DNA of 9,446 bases from an uncultured Acidimicrobiaceae bacterium (GCA_903919215.1 CAIXHI010000479.1:1-9446); one strand, 5' to 3'. Positions 1 to 8,956 are shown, counted from the stretch's first letter. Numbers and translations: made by a program. The notes: generated from the sequence alone by a model not told the origin.

Positions 1-2517
<2,517 letters not shown>

Positions 2518-2537
2518 CCACCCACCCCCACTGCTCC

Positions 2538-2579
2538 TGTCACACGTCGGCCACGGTGCTTCGTGGCCCACGTGTGACA
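2538..2579. repeat. 42-bp near-perfect palindrome in the carB-pyrD gap
   Basis: The left arm TGTCACACGTCGGCCACG (2538-2555) and right arm CGTGGCCCACGTGTGACA (2562-2579) are reverse complements over 18 bp with one mismatch (C2548 against C2569). They flank a 6-nt loop, GTGCTT, that could close further by a G-T pair. The structure fills most of the 76-nt gap and ends one base before the pyrD Shine-Dalgarno. No T-tract follows, so a classical intrinsic terminator is unlikely. It could be a REP-like dispersed palindrome, an mRNA processing or stability hairpin, a translational control hairpin, or a two-fold operator. No second copy is visible in this window. The structure is seen directly; its function is unknown. 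Confidence 0.9.
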
Positions 2580-2580
2580 C

Positions 2581-2585
2581 AAAGG
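2581..2585 (+). promoter_or_regulatory. Shine-Dalgarno AAAGG deciding the pyrD GTG start
   Basis: AAAGG lies 8 nt before the in-frame GTG at 2594. It starts two bases after the palindrome ends, so hairpin folding could hinder ribosome access. The frame stays open upstream into carB, so this site and the family's usual N-terminus set the start. Confidence 0.65.
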
Positions 2586-2593
2586 CGGCGCTG

Positions 2594-3517
2594 GTGAGCA
2601 GCGCGGTGCGGGTTGGGTCGCTCACGTTGCCGGCGCCGTTGATGACGGCGTCGGGAACGGCGGGGCACGGTGCCGAACTGGCGCCGTATTTCGACCTGTC
2701 GGAGCTGGGTGCGTTCGTCGTGAAATCGCTGGCAGCGTTCGAGTGGGCCGGCAACCCGTCACCGCGGGTGCACCCGGCCGGGGTGGGGATGCTCAACGCC
2801 GTCGGGCTGCAAGGCCCGGGAGTACAGCACTGGCTCGCCGAGGAGTTGCCGGGGTTGGCCGCCACCGGTGCACGTGTGGTTGCCAGCATCTGGGGCCGCT
2901 CGCTGGAGGACTATCGCGCTGCCGCCGACATGCTGGCGTCAGCTCCAGCGGCGGTGATCGCCGTCGAGGTCAACCTGTCGTGTCCGAACCTCGAAGGCCG
3001 TCGCGGCATCTTCGCCCACGATGCGGCGCTGTCGGCCGACGTGATCGCGGCCACCGCCGGGTGCGGCCGACCGCGGTGGGCCAAGCTCAGCCCAAACACC
3101 GATCGGGTGGTGGAAGTCGCCCAGGCCGTTCACGCCGCCGGGGCCGAGGCGGTCACGCTGGTGAACACGTTGTTGGGCATGGTGCTCGATCCCCACACTG
3201 GTCGCCCCGTTCTCGGCGCGGGCGGTGGCGGGTACAGCGGTCGCCCGGTGCACCCGGTCGCCGTGAGAACGATCTACGACGTGCATGCGGCCTTACCGGA
3301 GTTGCCGATCGTGGGTGCCGGGGGAGTCGCCAGCGGCTGGGACGCTGCCGAGTTGATGCTCGCCGGCGCCAGCGCGGTGCAAGTGGGCACCGCCACGTTC
3401 GCCGACCCGACGGCACCGCTGCGCGTCCAGGCCGAGCTGCTGGCATGGTGCTCCCGGCGAGGTCTGACCCCCGCCGAGCTCACCGGATTGGCCCATCGGG
3501 GCGGCCTTGCGGTCTGA
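2594..3517 (+). CDS. pyrD: Dihydroorotate dehydrogenase, class 1 (1B-like)
   Basis: This FMN enzyme of the TIM-barrel family oxidises dihydroorotate to orotate, the fourth step of UMP synthesis, in the cytoplasm. From GTG 2594 it has 307 residues, typical of the class 1B family (about 300-310). The upstream open frame adds about 79 residues reading through carB and the palindrome in a second frame, which is an artefact. Visible residues: K44 in VVKSL, GNPSPRV, GMLNAVGL with N68, NLSCPN at 127-132 with C130 as the expected catalytic base (class 2 enzymes use Ser), K164 in KLSPN, NTLLGM (about 191-196), GAGGVASGWDA and the FMN-phosphate segment GASAVQVGTATFADP. The usual GLQN tetrad reads GLQG here. 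Class 1B enzymes normally work with PyrK, an FAD/2Fe-2S electron-transfer subunit, and no pyrK is in the window. Class 1B rather than 1A is inferred from the GMLNAVGLQ region. mihF follows after 75 nt where a pyrF could be expected. Confidence 0.93.
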   Translation: MSSAVRVGSLTLPAPLMTASGTAGHGAELAPYFDLSELGAFVVKSLAAFEWAGNPSPRVHPAGVGMLNAVGLQGPGVQHWLAEELPGLAATGARVVASIWGRSLEDYRAAADMLASAPAAVIAVEVNLSCPNLEGRRGIFAHDAALSADVIAATAGCGRPRWAKLSPNTDRVVEVAQAVHAAGAEAVTLVNTLLGMVLDPHTGRPVLGAGGGGYSGRPVHPVAVRTIYDVHAALPELPIVGAGGVASGWDAAELMLAGASAVQVGTATFADPTAPLRVQAELLAWCSRRGLTPAELTGLAHRGGLAV

Positions 3518-3580
3518 GGGCGCCGAAGGAACCGGCTGTGACAGGAATCCGATTGCCGTCCCTTCGTCGGCATGCGCGGC

Positions 3581-3592
3581 TAGGGTCGAAGC
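3581..3592 (+). promoter_or_regulatory. Probable mihF promoter (-10 TAGGGT), leaderless start
   Basis: TAGGGT (3581-3586) fits the TANNNT -10 consensus of actinobacterial housekeeping sigma factors. It is separated by exactly 6 nt from the mihF ATG at 3593, so transcription would begin at or next to the A of ATG. No Shine-Dalgarno lies in the usual window, and I see no convincing -35 at 16-18 bp. The spacing is the classic leaderless arrangement of high-GC Gram-positives. This is inference from pattern only. Confidence 0.5.
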
Positions 3593-3904
3593 ATGGCAAC
3601 ACCTCCGCAACTCACCCCCGAACAGCGGGCCAACGCCCTTGCCAAGGCTGCCGAGGCCCGTACTGCCCGCGCCGAGCTGAAGAACCAGCTCAAGATGGGT
3701 TCAGTCTCGCTCGCTGAAGTGCTCGAGTCCACCAGCGACACGGCACTGAAGCTGAAGGTCATCTCCTTGCTCGAATCGCTTCCGGGTGTCGGCAAAGTGA
3801 AAGCCCGCAAGATCATGGAAGAGATCGAGATCGCAGACAACCGTCATGTGAAGGGTCTCGGAGCCCAGCAGAAACTGCAACTGCTCGACAAACTCGGCAA
3901 GTGA
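3593..3904 (+). CDS. mihF: Actinobacterial integration host factor (MihF/sIHF)
   Basis: A 103-residue, highly basic nucleoid-associated DNA-binding protein. It matches mycobacterial MihF and Streptomyces sIHF along its length: a PQLTPEQRANAL start, a long charged helix rich in Ala, Arg, Glu and Lys (about 10-35), a middle segment SLAEVLE...LKLKVISLLE, a helix-turn segment LPGVGKVKARKIMEE (63-77) resembling helix-hairpin-helix-like DNA-binding folds, and a C-terminal RHVKGLGAQQKLQLLDKLG. The family bends and compacts DNA, assists phage integration, and is essential in mycobacteria; it is unrelated to enterobacterial IhfA/IhfB. The ATG at 3593 gives the known N-terminus and sits 6 nt after a -10-like TAGGGT. 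gmk begins 3 nt after the stop, the usual actinobacterial pairing. Confidence 0.95.
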   Translation: MATPPQLTPEQRANALAKAAEARTARAELKNQLKMGSVSLAEVLESTSDTALKLKVISLLESLPGVGKVKARKIMEEIEIADNRHVKGLGAQQKLQLLDKLGK

Positions 3905-3907
3905 GGG

Positions 3908-4474
3908 ATGGGCGCTGACCCATCCTCAGCAGCGCGTCTTTTCATCGTGTCCGGCCCCGGTGGAGTGGGCAAGGGCACGATCGTCAACGCTCTCGTGGAA
4001 CGCGACCCTCGGCTGTGGCTGAGTCGGTCGTGGACCACACGCGAGCAACGGCAGGGCGAACGCGATACCGCCTATGTGTTCACCGACCGTGACTCCTTCG
4101 AACGCCGTATCGCAGTCGATGGGTTTCTGGAATGGACCAACTTCCTCGGCAACTACTACGGAACCCCCACGCCCGATCCTGTCAACGGCCGCGATGTCGT
4201 GCTGGAGATCGAGGTCGACGGCGCACGGCAGGTGAAAGCACTTCGACCCGACGCAATCCTGATCTTCGTGTTGCCTCCCTCGCGGCAGGAACAGGAACGT
4301 CGATTGCGTGGCCGCGGTGATGCCGAGGACAAGGTTCGTCAGCGCCTGCAGAAGGCGCTCGACGAGGAGCCGGTAGGCATGGCGATCGCCAACCACGTCG
4401 TCGTCAACGACGATCTGGAACGCACCGTCGGCGAGATGATGGAGATCATTCGCCAGCATCGTCTCGCAGACTGA
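3908..4474 (+). CDS. gmk: Guanylate kinase
   Basis: The enzyme phosphorylates GMP to GDP with ATP in the cytoplasm, a step in GTP supply and recycling. At 188 residues it is normal length (about 185-210). Motifs: P-loop GPGGVGKGT at 16-24 with K22; the GMP-binding region RSWTTREQRQGE and the FLEWTNFLGNYYGT segment carrying the base- and phosphate-contacting tyrosines; LEIEVDGARQVK; LPPSRQEQERRLRGRG, the lid with its conserved arginines; and a C-terminal VVVNDDLERTV. The P-loop deviates from the usual GPSGxGKST: Gly replaces the first Ser and the residue after Lys is Gly, as in adenylate kinases. The ATG lies 3 nt after the mihF stop with only GAGGG directly against it, so initiation probably depends on coupling to mihF translation. 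The remaining motifs make other P-loop kinases unlikely. Confidence 0.95.
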   Translation: MGADPSSAARLFIVSGPGGVGKGTIVNALVERDPRLWLSRSWTTREQRQGERDTAYVFTDRDSFERRIAVDGFLEWTNFLGNYYGTPTPDPVNGRDVVLEIEVDGARQVKALRPDAILIFVLPPSRQEQERRLRGRGDAEDKVRQRLQKALDEEPVGMAIANHVVVNDDLERTVGEMMEIIRQHRLAD

Positions 4475-4484
4475 CCTTTCCGGG

Positions 4485-4510
4485 TAGACTGCCTCGCTGT
4501 TTTCAGGAGG
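4485..4510 (+). promoter_or_regulatory. Probable rpoZ promoter (-10 TAGACT) plus Shine-Dalgarno AGGAGG
   Basis: In the 42-nt gmk-rpoZ gap, TAGACT (4485-4490) fits the TANNNT -10 pattern and would put the start of transcription near 4497. A perfect AGGAGG follows at 4505-4510, 6 nt before the rpoZ ATG (4517). No clear -35 is visible. The Shine-Dalgarno is secure and decides the rpoZ start; the promoter is a pattern-based inference that would allow rpoZ and downstream genes to be expressed apart from mihF-gmk. Confidence 0.5.
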
Positions 4511-4516
4511 CTTTGA

Positions 4517-4807
4517 ATGTCCACGCGTTCGTTCGACACGATGATCAACCCGCAGATCGAGGAGCTCCTCGATCGCGTCGATTCCAAGTTCAGCCTTGTC
4601 ACGCTGGCGGCCCGTCGGGCACGTCAGATCAACAGCTACTTCAATCAGCTGGGCGATACCCCGGGCCACATGGTGCCCCCGCAGGTGAGCAGCGTGGCCC
4701 GCAAGCCACTCAGCATTGCCTTCGAGGAGATCGCCGCCGACAAGGTCGTGCGAGTCGACCACCCGCACCATGATGCCGACGGGCTTGCGGCCGACGCCGA
4801 AGCCTGA
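4517..4807 (+). CDS. rpoZ: DNA-directed RNA polymerase subunit omega
   Basis: Omega is the small RNA polymerase subunit that clamps the beta' subunit and aids core assembly; in many bacteria it helps shape the ppGpp response. The 96-residue product has the family core in order: MINPQIEELLDRVDSKFSLV (about 9-28), the signature LAARRARQINSYFNQLG (about 30-46) and KPLSIAFEEIAADKV (about 63-77), followed by an acidic, His-rich tail (HPHHDADGLAADAEA) that is probably disordered and varies in the family. The ATG at 4517 sits 6 nt after a perfect AGGAGG. Placement after gmk is conserved even outside actinobacteria. coaBC begins 14 nt after its stop, which suggests co-transcription. Confidence 0.96.
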   Translation: MSTRSFDTMINPQIEELLDRVDSKFSLVTLAARRARQINSYFNQLGDTPGHMVPPQVSSVARKPLSIAFEEIAADKVVRVDHPHHDADGLAADAEA

Positions 4808-4821
4808 GACTTCCTGCCGTC

Positions 4822-6048
4822 ATGCTCGCCGGCAAGCGCATTGTGCTCGGTGTCACCGGGGGTATCGCGGCCTATAAGGCCGTCGAGGTCTCCCGGCGTC
4901 TCGTCGACGCCGGAGCGCATGTGGTGCCGGTGATGACCGCTGGCGCAGAACACTTCATCGGTCGCACCACGCTGTCGGCCCTGGCCAGCGAGCCAGTGCA
5001 GACCAGTTTGTGGGACGAAGCAAGCCCCATCCCGCACACATTGTTGGGGCAGACCGCTGATCTGATCGTCGTCGCCCCGGCAACGGCGCGTCTCCTAGCC
5101 GCCTATGCGGCGGGACTCAGCACGGATCTGCTCACCAATGTGCTGCTCGCCACGCGAGCGCCCGTTGTGGTCTGCCCGGCGATGCACACCGAGATGTGGG
5201 AGCACCCAGCAGTACAGGCCAACGTCGCCACGCTGCGCTCGCGTGGTGTGCACATCGTGGAACCCGAGGAAGGTCGTCTGGCCGGTGGTGATGTCGGTGC
5301 TGGGCGCCTGGCTGCACCCGAGCGCATCGTCGCCGCCATCGAGGCCGTGTTGTCGGCCGGCGACGATCTGGCCGGCCTGCACGTCGTCGTCTCCGCCGGA
5401 GGTACCCGTGAGCCGATCGACGCCGTTCGCGTCATTGCCAACCGCAGCAGTGGCAAGCAGGGCTACGCCGTCGCCGCCGAGGCAGCCGCTCGCGGCGCCC
5501 GCGTCACCCTGGTCTCCACCGTCGATTTGCCGGTCCCCGGCGGTGTGGTGGTGCGCACGGTCGAGACGGCGGCGCAGATGCAGGCCGCGCTCACTGAACT
5601 GGCGCCGTCGGCCGACGTGATCGTGATGGCCGCTGCCGTGGCCGACTTCCGTCCCGTGGTGGTCGCCGCCGGCAAGTTGAAGAAGGATCAGGGCATCCCG
5701 CAGATCGTGCTGGAGCCCACTCCCGACATCCTGGCTGGGCTCGGTGCCAGCAAACCTGCCGGCCAGGTGCTCGTCGGCTTCGCTGCGGAGACCAGCGACC
5801 TGCTGGCCAACGCCGAGTCGAAGTTGCAGCGCAAGAACCTCGACCTCATCGTCGCCAACGACGTCGCCGCCCCGGGCGTCGGCTTCCAGCACGACACGAA
5901 CGCTGTCACACTCGTGCAGCGTGGCGGTGAGGTGGACACCATCGCCCTCACCGATAAACGATCCATCGCGCGAGCGATCCTGACTATCGTGGTCGGGATT
6001 CGTGCCGCGAGCACCATCCCCAACAGCAAGAGGAGCCTCACCAAGTGA
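4822..6048 (+). CDS. coaBC: Bifunctional phosphopantothenoylcysteine decarboxylase / phosphopantothenate-cysteine ligase
   Basis: This flavoprotein (Dfp) carries out two successive steps of coenzyme A synthesis: CTP-dependent ligation of cysteine to 4'-phosphopantothenate, then FMN-dependent decarboxylation to 4'-phosphopantetheine. It has 408 residues, the usual length. CoaC domain (about 1-180): VTGGIAAYK at 11-19, catalytic H72 in IPHTLLGQ, the FMN-binding APATA segment, and PAMHTEMW with His122 where E. coli has Asn125. The E. coli LACGD loop, whose Cys158 is catalytic, reads LAGGD with Gly155. CoaB domain (about 190-395): SAGGTREPID, NRSSGKQGYA with N207 (E. coli N210), AAAVADFRP, KLKK (285-288) and GFAAETSD. 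As I recall, M. tuberculosis CoaBC shares the His and the missing Cys, so this looks like the actinobacterial subtype rather than inactivation. The ATG lacks a clear Shine-Dalgarno. The stop overlaps the metK GTG, and a tail of about 15 residues extends past the usual end. Confidence 0.96.
   Translation: MLAGKRIVLGVTGGIAAYKAVEVSRRLVDAGAHVVPVMTAGAEHFIGRTTLSALASEPVQTSLWDEASPIPHTLLGQTADLIVVAPATARLLAAYAAGLSTDLLTNVLLATRAPVVVCPAMHTEMWEHPAVQANVATLRSRGVHIVEPEEGRLAGGDVGAGRLAAPERIVAAIEAVLSAGDDLAGLHVVVSAGGTREPIDAVRVIANRSSGKQGYAVAAEAAARGARVTLVSTVDLPVPGGVVVRTVETAAQMQAALTELAPSADVIVMAAAVADFRPVVVAAGKLKKDQGIPQIVLEPTPDILAGLGASKPAGQVLVGFAAETSDLLANAESKLQRKNLDLIVANDVAAPGVGFQHDTNAVTLVQRGGEVDTIALTDKRSIARAILTIVVGIRAASTIPNSKRSLTK
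6030..6035 (+). promoter_or_regulatory. Shine-Dalgarno GAGGAG for metK inside the coaBC 3' end
   Basis: GAGGAG lies 9 nt before the metK GTG at 6045, inside the last codons of coaBC. It supports the GTG start and suggests strong independent ribosome loading on metK in addition to coupling through the GTGA overlap. Confidence 0.7.
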
Positions 6049-7238
6049 GCAGCTACACGTTCACCTCAGAGAGCGTTACCGAAGGTCACCCCGACAAGAT
6101 GGCCGACCAGGTGAGCGATGCCGTGCTCGACGCCATCCTGGCCGAGGATCCGAACGGCCGCGTCGCATGCGAGACCCTGCTCACCACGGGTCTGTGTGTG
6201 GTGGCCGGCGAGATCACGACGTTCGCCTACGTCGACATCCCGAAGTTGGCCCGTGAGGTCATCAACGGCATTGGCTACGACAACGCCCTCTACGGCTTCG
6301 ATGGCAACACCTGTGGCGTCATCGTCTCGATCGACGAGCAGAGCCCCGACATCGCGCAGGGTGTCGACAAGAGCGAAGAAGTTCGTTCCAGCGGTCACGC
6401 CGAGGATCAGCTCGAGCTGCAGGGCGCAGGCGACCAGGGCATGATGTTCGGCTACGCCTGCGACGAAACCCCCGACCTGATGCCGATGCCGATCTGGCTG
6501 GCGCACCGCCTCAGCGAACGTCTCAGCGAAGTGCGCAAGTCCGGCGCGATCCCGTACCTGCGGCCCGATGGCAAGACCCAGGTCAGCGTCGAGTACGAGG
6601 ATGGCCGCCCCGTGCGCCTCAACAACGTGCTCATCAGCACCCAGCACCAGGACGGCATCGACCGCGACACGGTCATCCGCCCCGATCTCATCGAGCAGGT
6701 CATCAACCCGATCATCCCGGCACAGTTCGCCGACGACAAGCCCGAGATCCACATCAACCCGACGGGCAAGTTCGTCATCGGCGGTCCTCACGGCGACACG
6801 GGTCTCACCGGCCGCAAGATCATCGTCGACACCTATGGCGGTATGGGTCGCCATGGTGGCGGTGCCTTCTCGGGCAAGGACCCCAGCAAGGTCGACCGTT
6901 CAGCCGCCTACGCCGCGCGCTGGGTTGCCAAGCACGTCGTCGCCTCTGGTGCTGCTACCCGCTGTGAGGTGCAGGTGGCGTACGCCATCGGCATGGCCCA
7001 CCCGGTCAGCATCTACGTCGAGACGTTCGGTACCGGCAAGGTTTCCGACGAGACGATCGTCAACGCGGTGCGGTCCACGTTCGACCTGCGTCCTGGCGCC
7101 ATCGTGCGCGACCTCGACCTCAAGCGTCCGATCTACCGTCAGACGGCCGCCTACGGTCACTTCGGCCGCAACCGCCCTGATTTCACGTGGGAGCAGGTCA
7201 GCCGCCTCGACGCCTTCATGCGCGCCGTCGGCGTGTGA
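6045..7238 (+). CDS. metK: S-adenosylmethionine synthetase
   Basis: MetK joins methionine and ATP into S-adenosylmethionine, releasing phosphate and pyrophosphate; it works as a cytoplasmic homotetramer with Mg2+ and K+. The product is 397 residues, full length. Motifs: GHPDK at 14-18 with H15 and D17 in the active site; signature 1 GAGDQGMMFGYA at 127-138; KTQVSVEYE; TGKFVIGGPHGDTGLTGRK; and signature 2 GGGAFSGKDPSKVDRS from G271 with K278 and D279. The C-terminus ends YGHFGR...FTWE..., typical of the family. The start is the GTG at 6045, overlapping the coaBC TGA as GTGA and preceded by GAGGAG; it gives the standard SSYTFTSESVTEGHPDK N-terminus. No SAM riboswitch can be placed in front of it because the upstream sequence is coding. 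The stop overlaps the priA GTG. The gene looks fully functional. Confidence 0.98.
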   Translation: MSSYTFTSESVTEGHPDKMADQVSDAVLDAILAEDPNGRVACETLLTTGLCVVAGEITTFAYVDIPKLAREVINGIGYDNALYGFDGNTCGVIVSIDEQSPDIAQGVDKSEEVRSSGHAEDQLELQGAGDQGMMFGYACDETPDLMPMPIWLAHRLSERLSEVRKSGAIPYLRPDGKTQVSVEYEDGRPVRLNNVLISTQHQDGIDRDTVIRPDLIEQVINPIIPAQFADDKPEIHINPTGKFVIGGPHGDTGLTGRKIIVDTYGGMGRHGGGAFSGKDPSKVDRSAAYAARWVAKHVVASGAATRCEVQVAYAIGMAHPVSIYVETFGTGKVSDETIVNAVRSTFDLRPGAIVRDLDLKRPIYRQTAAYGHFGRNRPDFTWEQVSRLDAFMRAVGV

Positions 7239-8956
7239 CCGTCGCGGGCGAGACGCCGCCCGCTCTGGTGGCTCGGGTCGTTCCGAACGTCACCGGGCTC
7301 GACAAGCAGTTCGATTACCTCGTCCCGACCGAGATGCGTCAGCGCATCTCGGTCGGTTCGTTGGTGCGGGTCCCGTTACATGGTCGCAAGGTGGGCGGCT
7401 GGGTGGTCGGCCTCGGGCCGGTCGATCCGCTGGTCCCAGTGGAGAAGTTGTTGCCGATCGCGAAGTGGTCGTCGGTCGGTCCGTCGGCCGAGGTGATCGA
7501 ACTGGCCGTGTGGGCCGAGGTGCGCTGGGCCGCTGCCCGGCTGCGTCCGTTCCTGGTGACTGCCGACCCGCCGACGATGGTTGCCGCGTTGCCGCGGCTG
7601 CGACGCACCGTCACCCCTGCCGGGACTCCGGTGTCGTCGGGTGTGCGGGTCACTGCGCCGCTGACCGATCCGTTGCCTCTGGTCATCGACATCGCTCGCC
7701 ATGGCCCCGCATTGGTGGTGCACCCGACGCCTGCGGCGGCCCGGGCGATCAGCAACCGGCTGCGCAAAGCCGGGTTCACCACGGCGCTGATGCCCGATGA
7801 ATGGGCGGCCGCGGCCGGGGGAGTAGATGTCGTGGTGGGCAGTCGTGCCGCCGTGTGGGCTCCGTGCCCGGGACTGCGGTCCATCGTGGTGCTCGACGAA
7901 CACGACGAGTCGCTGCAAGAAGAGCGCACGCCGACGTGGCACGCACGCGACGTCGCCATCGAACGCGCCGAGCGTGCCGACGCTGCATGTGTGCTCGTGT
8001 CGCCGTGTCCTACGGTCGCCGCGTTGCGGTGGGCTGGTGACCGCGTCGCACGTCCCGCGCAGCCCGAGCTGGTGAACGGGTGGCCGTCGCTGGAGATCGT
8101 CGATCGCACCGAGGAAGAACCGTGGAAGCGATCGCTGCTGACGTCCGAACTGATCACCCATCTACGTGATCGCAGCAAGAAAGTCGTCTGCGTGATCAAC
8201 ACCACCGGCCGGGCGCGGTTGCTCGCCTGCCGGGCGTGTCGCACGTTGCAGCGCTGCGTCCAATGCGAGGCTGCCGTGGCGCAGGGCGACGACGGGTTGC
8301 TGACATGTCGGCGCTGTGGCACCGCTCGCCCCGTGGTGTGTCAGCAGTGCGGTTCGAGCGCGATGGCGCTGATGAAGCCGGGGGTCTCGCGCCTGCAGGA
8401 GGAACTCGCCGCAGCGGCCAACCGTCCGGTGGTCGCCGTGACAGGTGCGACCGAGGAACTGCCGCCAGCCGATGTGTACGTGGGCACCGAGGCAGTCCTG
8501 CACCGTGTCCGTGGTGTCGACGTGGTCGCGTTCCTCGACTTCGACGCAGAGATGCTCGCGCCGCGTTACCGGGCGGCCGAGCAGGCACTCGCACTGCTGG
8601 TCCGCGCTGGCCGTCTGGTGGGCGCACGCGAGGGCGGGGGACGAGTGCTGGTGCAGACGTTCGTCCCGCAGCATGAGGTGTTGCGGGCTGCGCAGTCGGC
8701 CGATGTCGGCGGCCTCGCCGACAGCGAGTTGGCCCGGCGGCGACTGCTCGGTCTGCCGCCGTTCCGCGCACTGGCGTCGTTGGAGGGCGCCGGAGCGCAG
8801 GAGGTGGCGGCGGCCACCGGTCTGGAGTCCGCTGCCACCACGACCGGCGTACTGCTGCGTGCGGACACCTGGTTGCAGTTGGGCGCGGCGCTGATCGCGG
8901 TGCCCCGCCCGAAGGGTTCACGCCTCAGGGTCGAGGTGGATCCGCGGCGGGCGTGA
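7235..8956 (+). CDS. priA: PriA-like primosomal protein N', helicase motifs degenerate
   Basis: PriA reloads the replisome at stalled forks. The product is 573 residues, shorter than E. coli PriA (about 730). The N-terminal DNA-binding domain is recognisable (GLDKQFDYLVPTEM, VGSLVRVPLHGRKVGGWVVG, about 20-62). The helicase core keeps its scaffold but lost its motifs: no Walker A G-x4-GK-T before LVVHPTPAAA; the DEEH box reads LDEHD at 220-224 within VVVGSRAAVWAP...IVVLDEHDES; SATPS is SPCPT at 256-260; and the GRAGR motif is VRAGRLVG. All eight zinc-ribbon cysteines are present (332, 335, 341, 344, 358, 361, 369, 372). The C-terminal RRRLLGLPPF...LIAVPRPKGSRLRVEVDP region is present. Actinobacterial PriA proteins are annotated as lacking detectable helicase motifs, so it probably acts as a structural loader. 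The start is GTG 7235, overlapping the metK stop (GTGA); no Shine-Dalgarno is evident, which suggests coupling. The frame also opens upstream at 7187, inside metK. Confidence 0.9.
   Translation: MTVAGETPPALVARVVPNVTGLDKQFDYLVPTEMRQRISVGSLVRVPLHGRKVGGWVVGLGPVDPLVPVEKLLPIAKWSSVGPSAEVIELAVWAEVRWAAARLRPFLVTADPPTMVAALPRLRRTVTPAGTPVSSGVRVTAPLTDPLPLVIDIARHGPALVVHPTPAAARAISNRLRKAGFTTALMPDEWAAAAGGVDVVVGSRAAVWAPCPGLRSIVVLDEHDESLQEERTPTWHARDVAIERAERADAACVLVSPCPTVAALRWAGDRVARPAQPELVNGWPSLEIVDRTEEEPWKRSLLTSELITHLRDRSKKVVCVINTTGRARLLACRACRTLQRCVQCEAAVAQGDDGLLTCRRCGTARPVVCQQCGSSAMALMKPGVSRLQEELAAAANRPVVAVTGATEELPPADVYVGTEAVLHRVRGVDVVAFLDFDAEMLAPRYRAAEQALALLVRAGRLVGAREGGGRVLVQTFVPQHEVLRAAQSADVGGLADSELARRRLLGLPPFRALASLEGAGAQEVAAATGLESAATTTGVLLRADTWLQLGAALIAVPRPKGSRLRVEVDPRRA

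Noticed and set aside
2538..2579. Intrinsic terminator after carB.
   Set aside because: The stem is strong but is followed by CAAAGG and not a T-tract, and pyrD continues in the same direction.
5985..5990. TATCGT as a -10 box for a separate metK promoter inside coaBC.
   Set aside because: It fits TANNNT but has no -35 and lies in coding sequence where such matches are expected by chance; kept only as a weak possibility.
6568..7800. A 410-residue + strand frame spanning metK and priA.
   Set aside because: It is Ser/Arg/Pro-rich low-complexity translation typical of an out-of-frame shadow in GC-rich DNA; metK and priA account for the region.
7339..8322. A 327-residue - strand frame inside priA.
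   Set aside because: It has no family resemblance and is a compositional shadow of priA, which has clear PriA motifs and the zinc cysteines.
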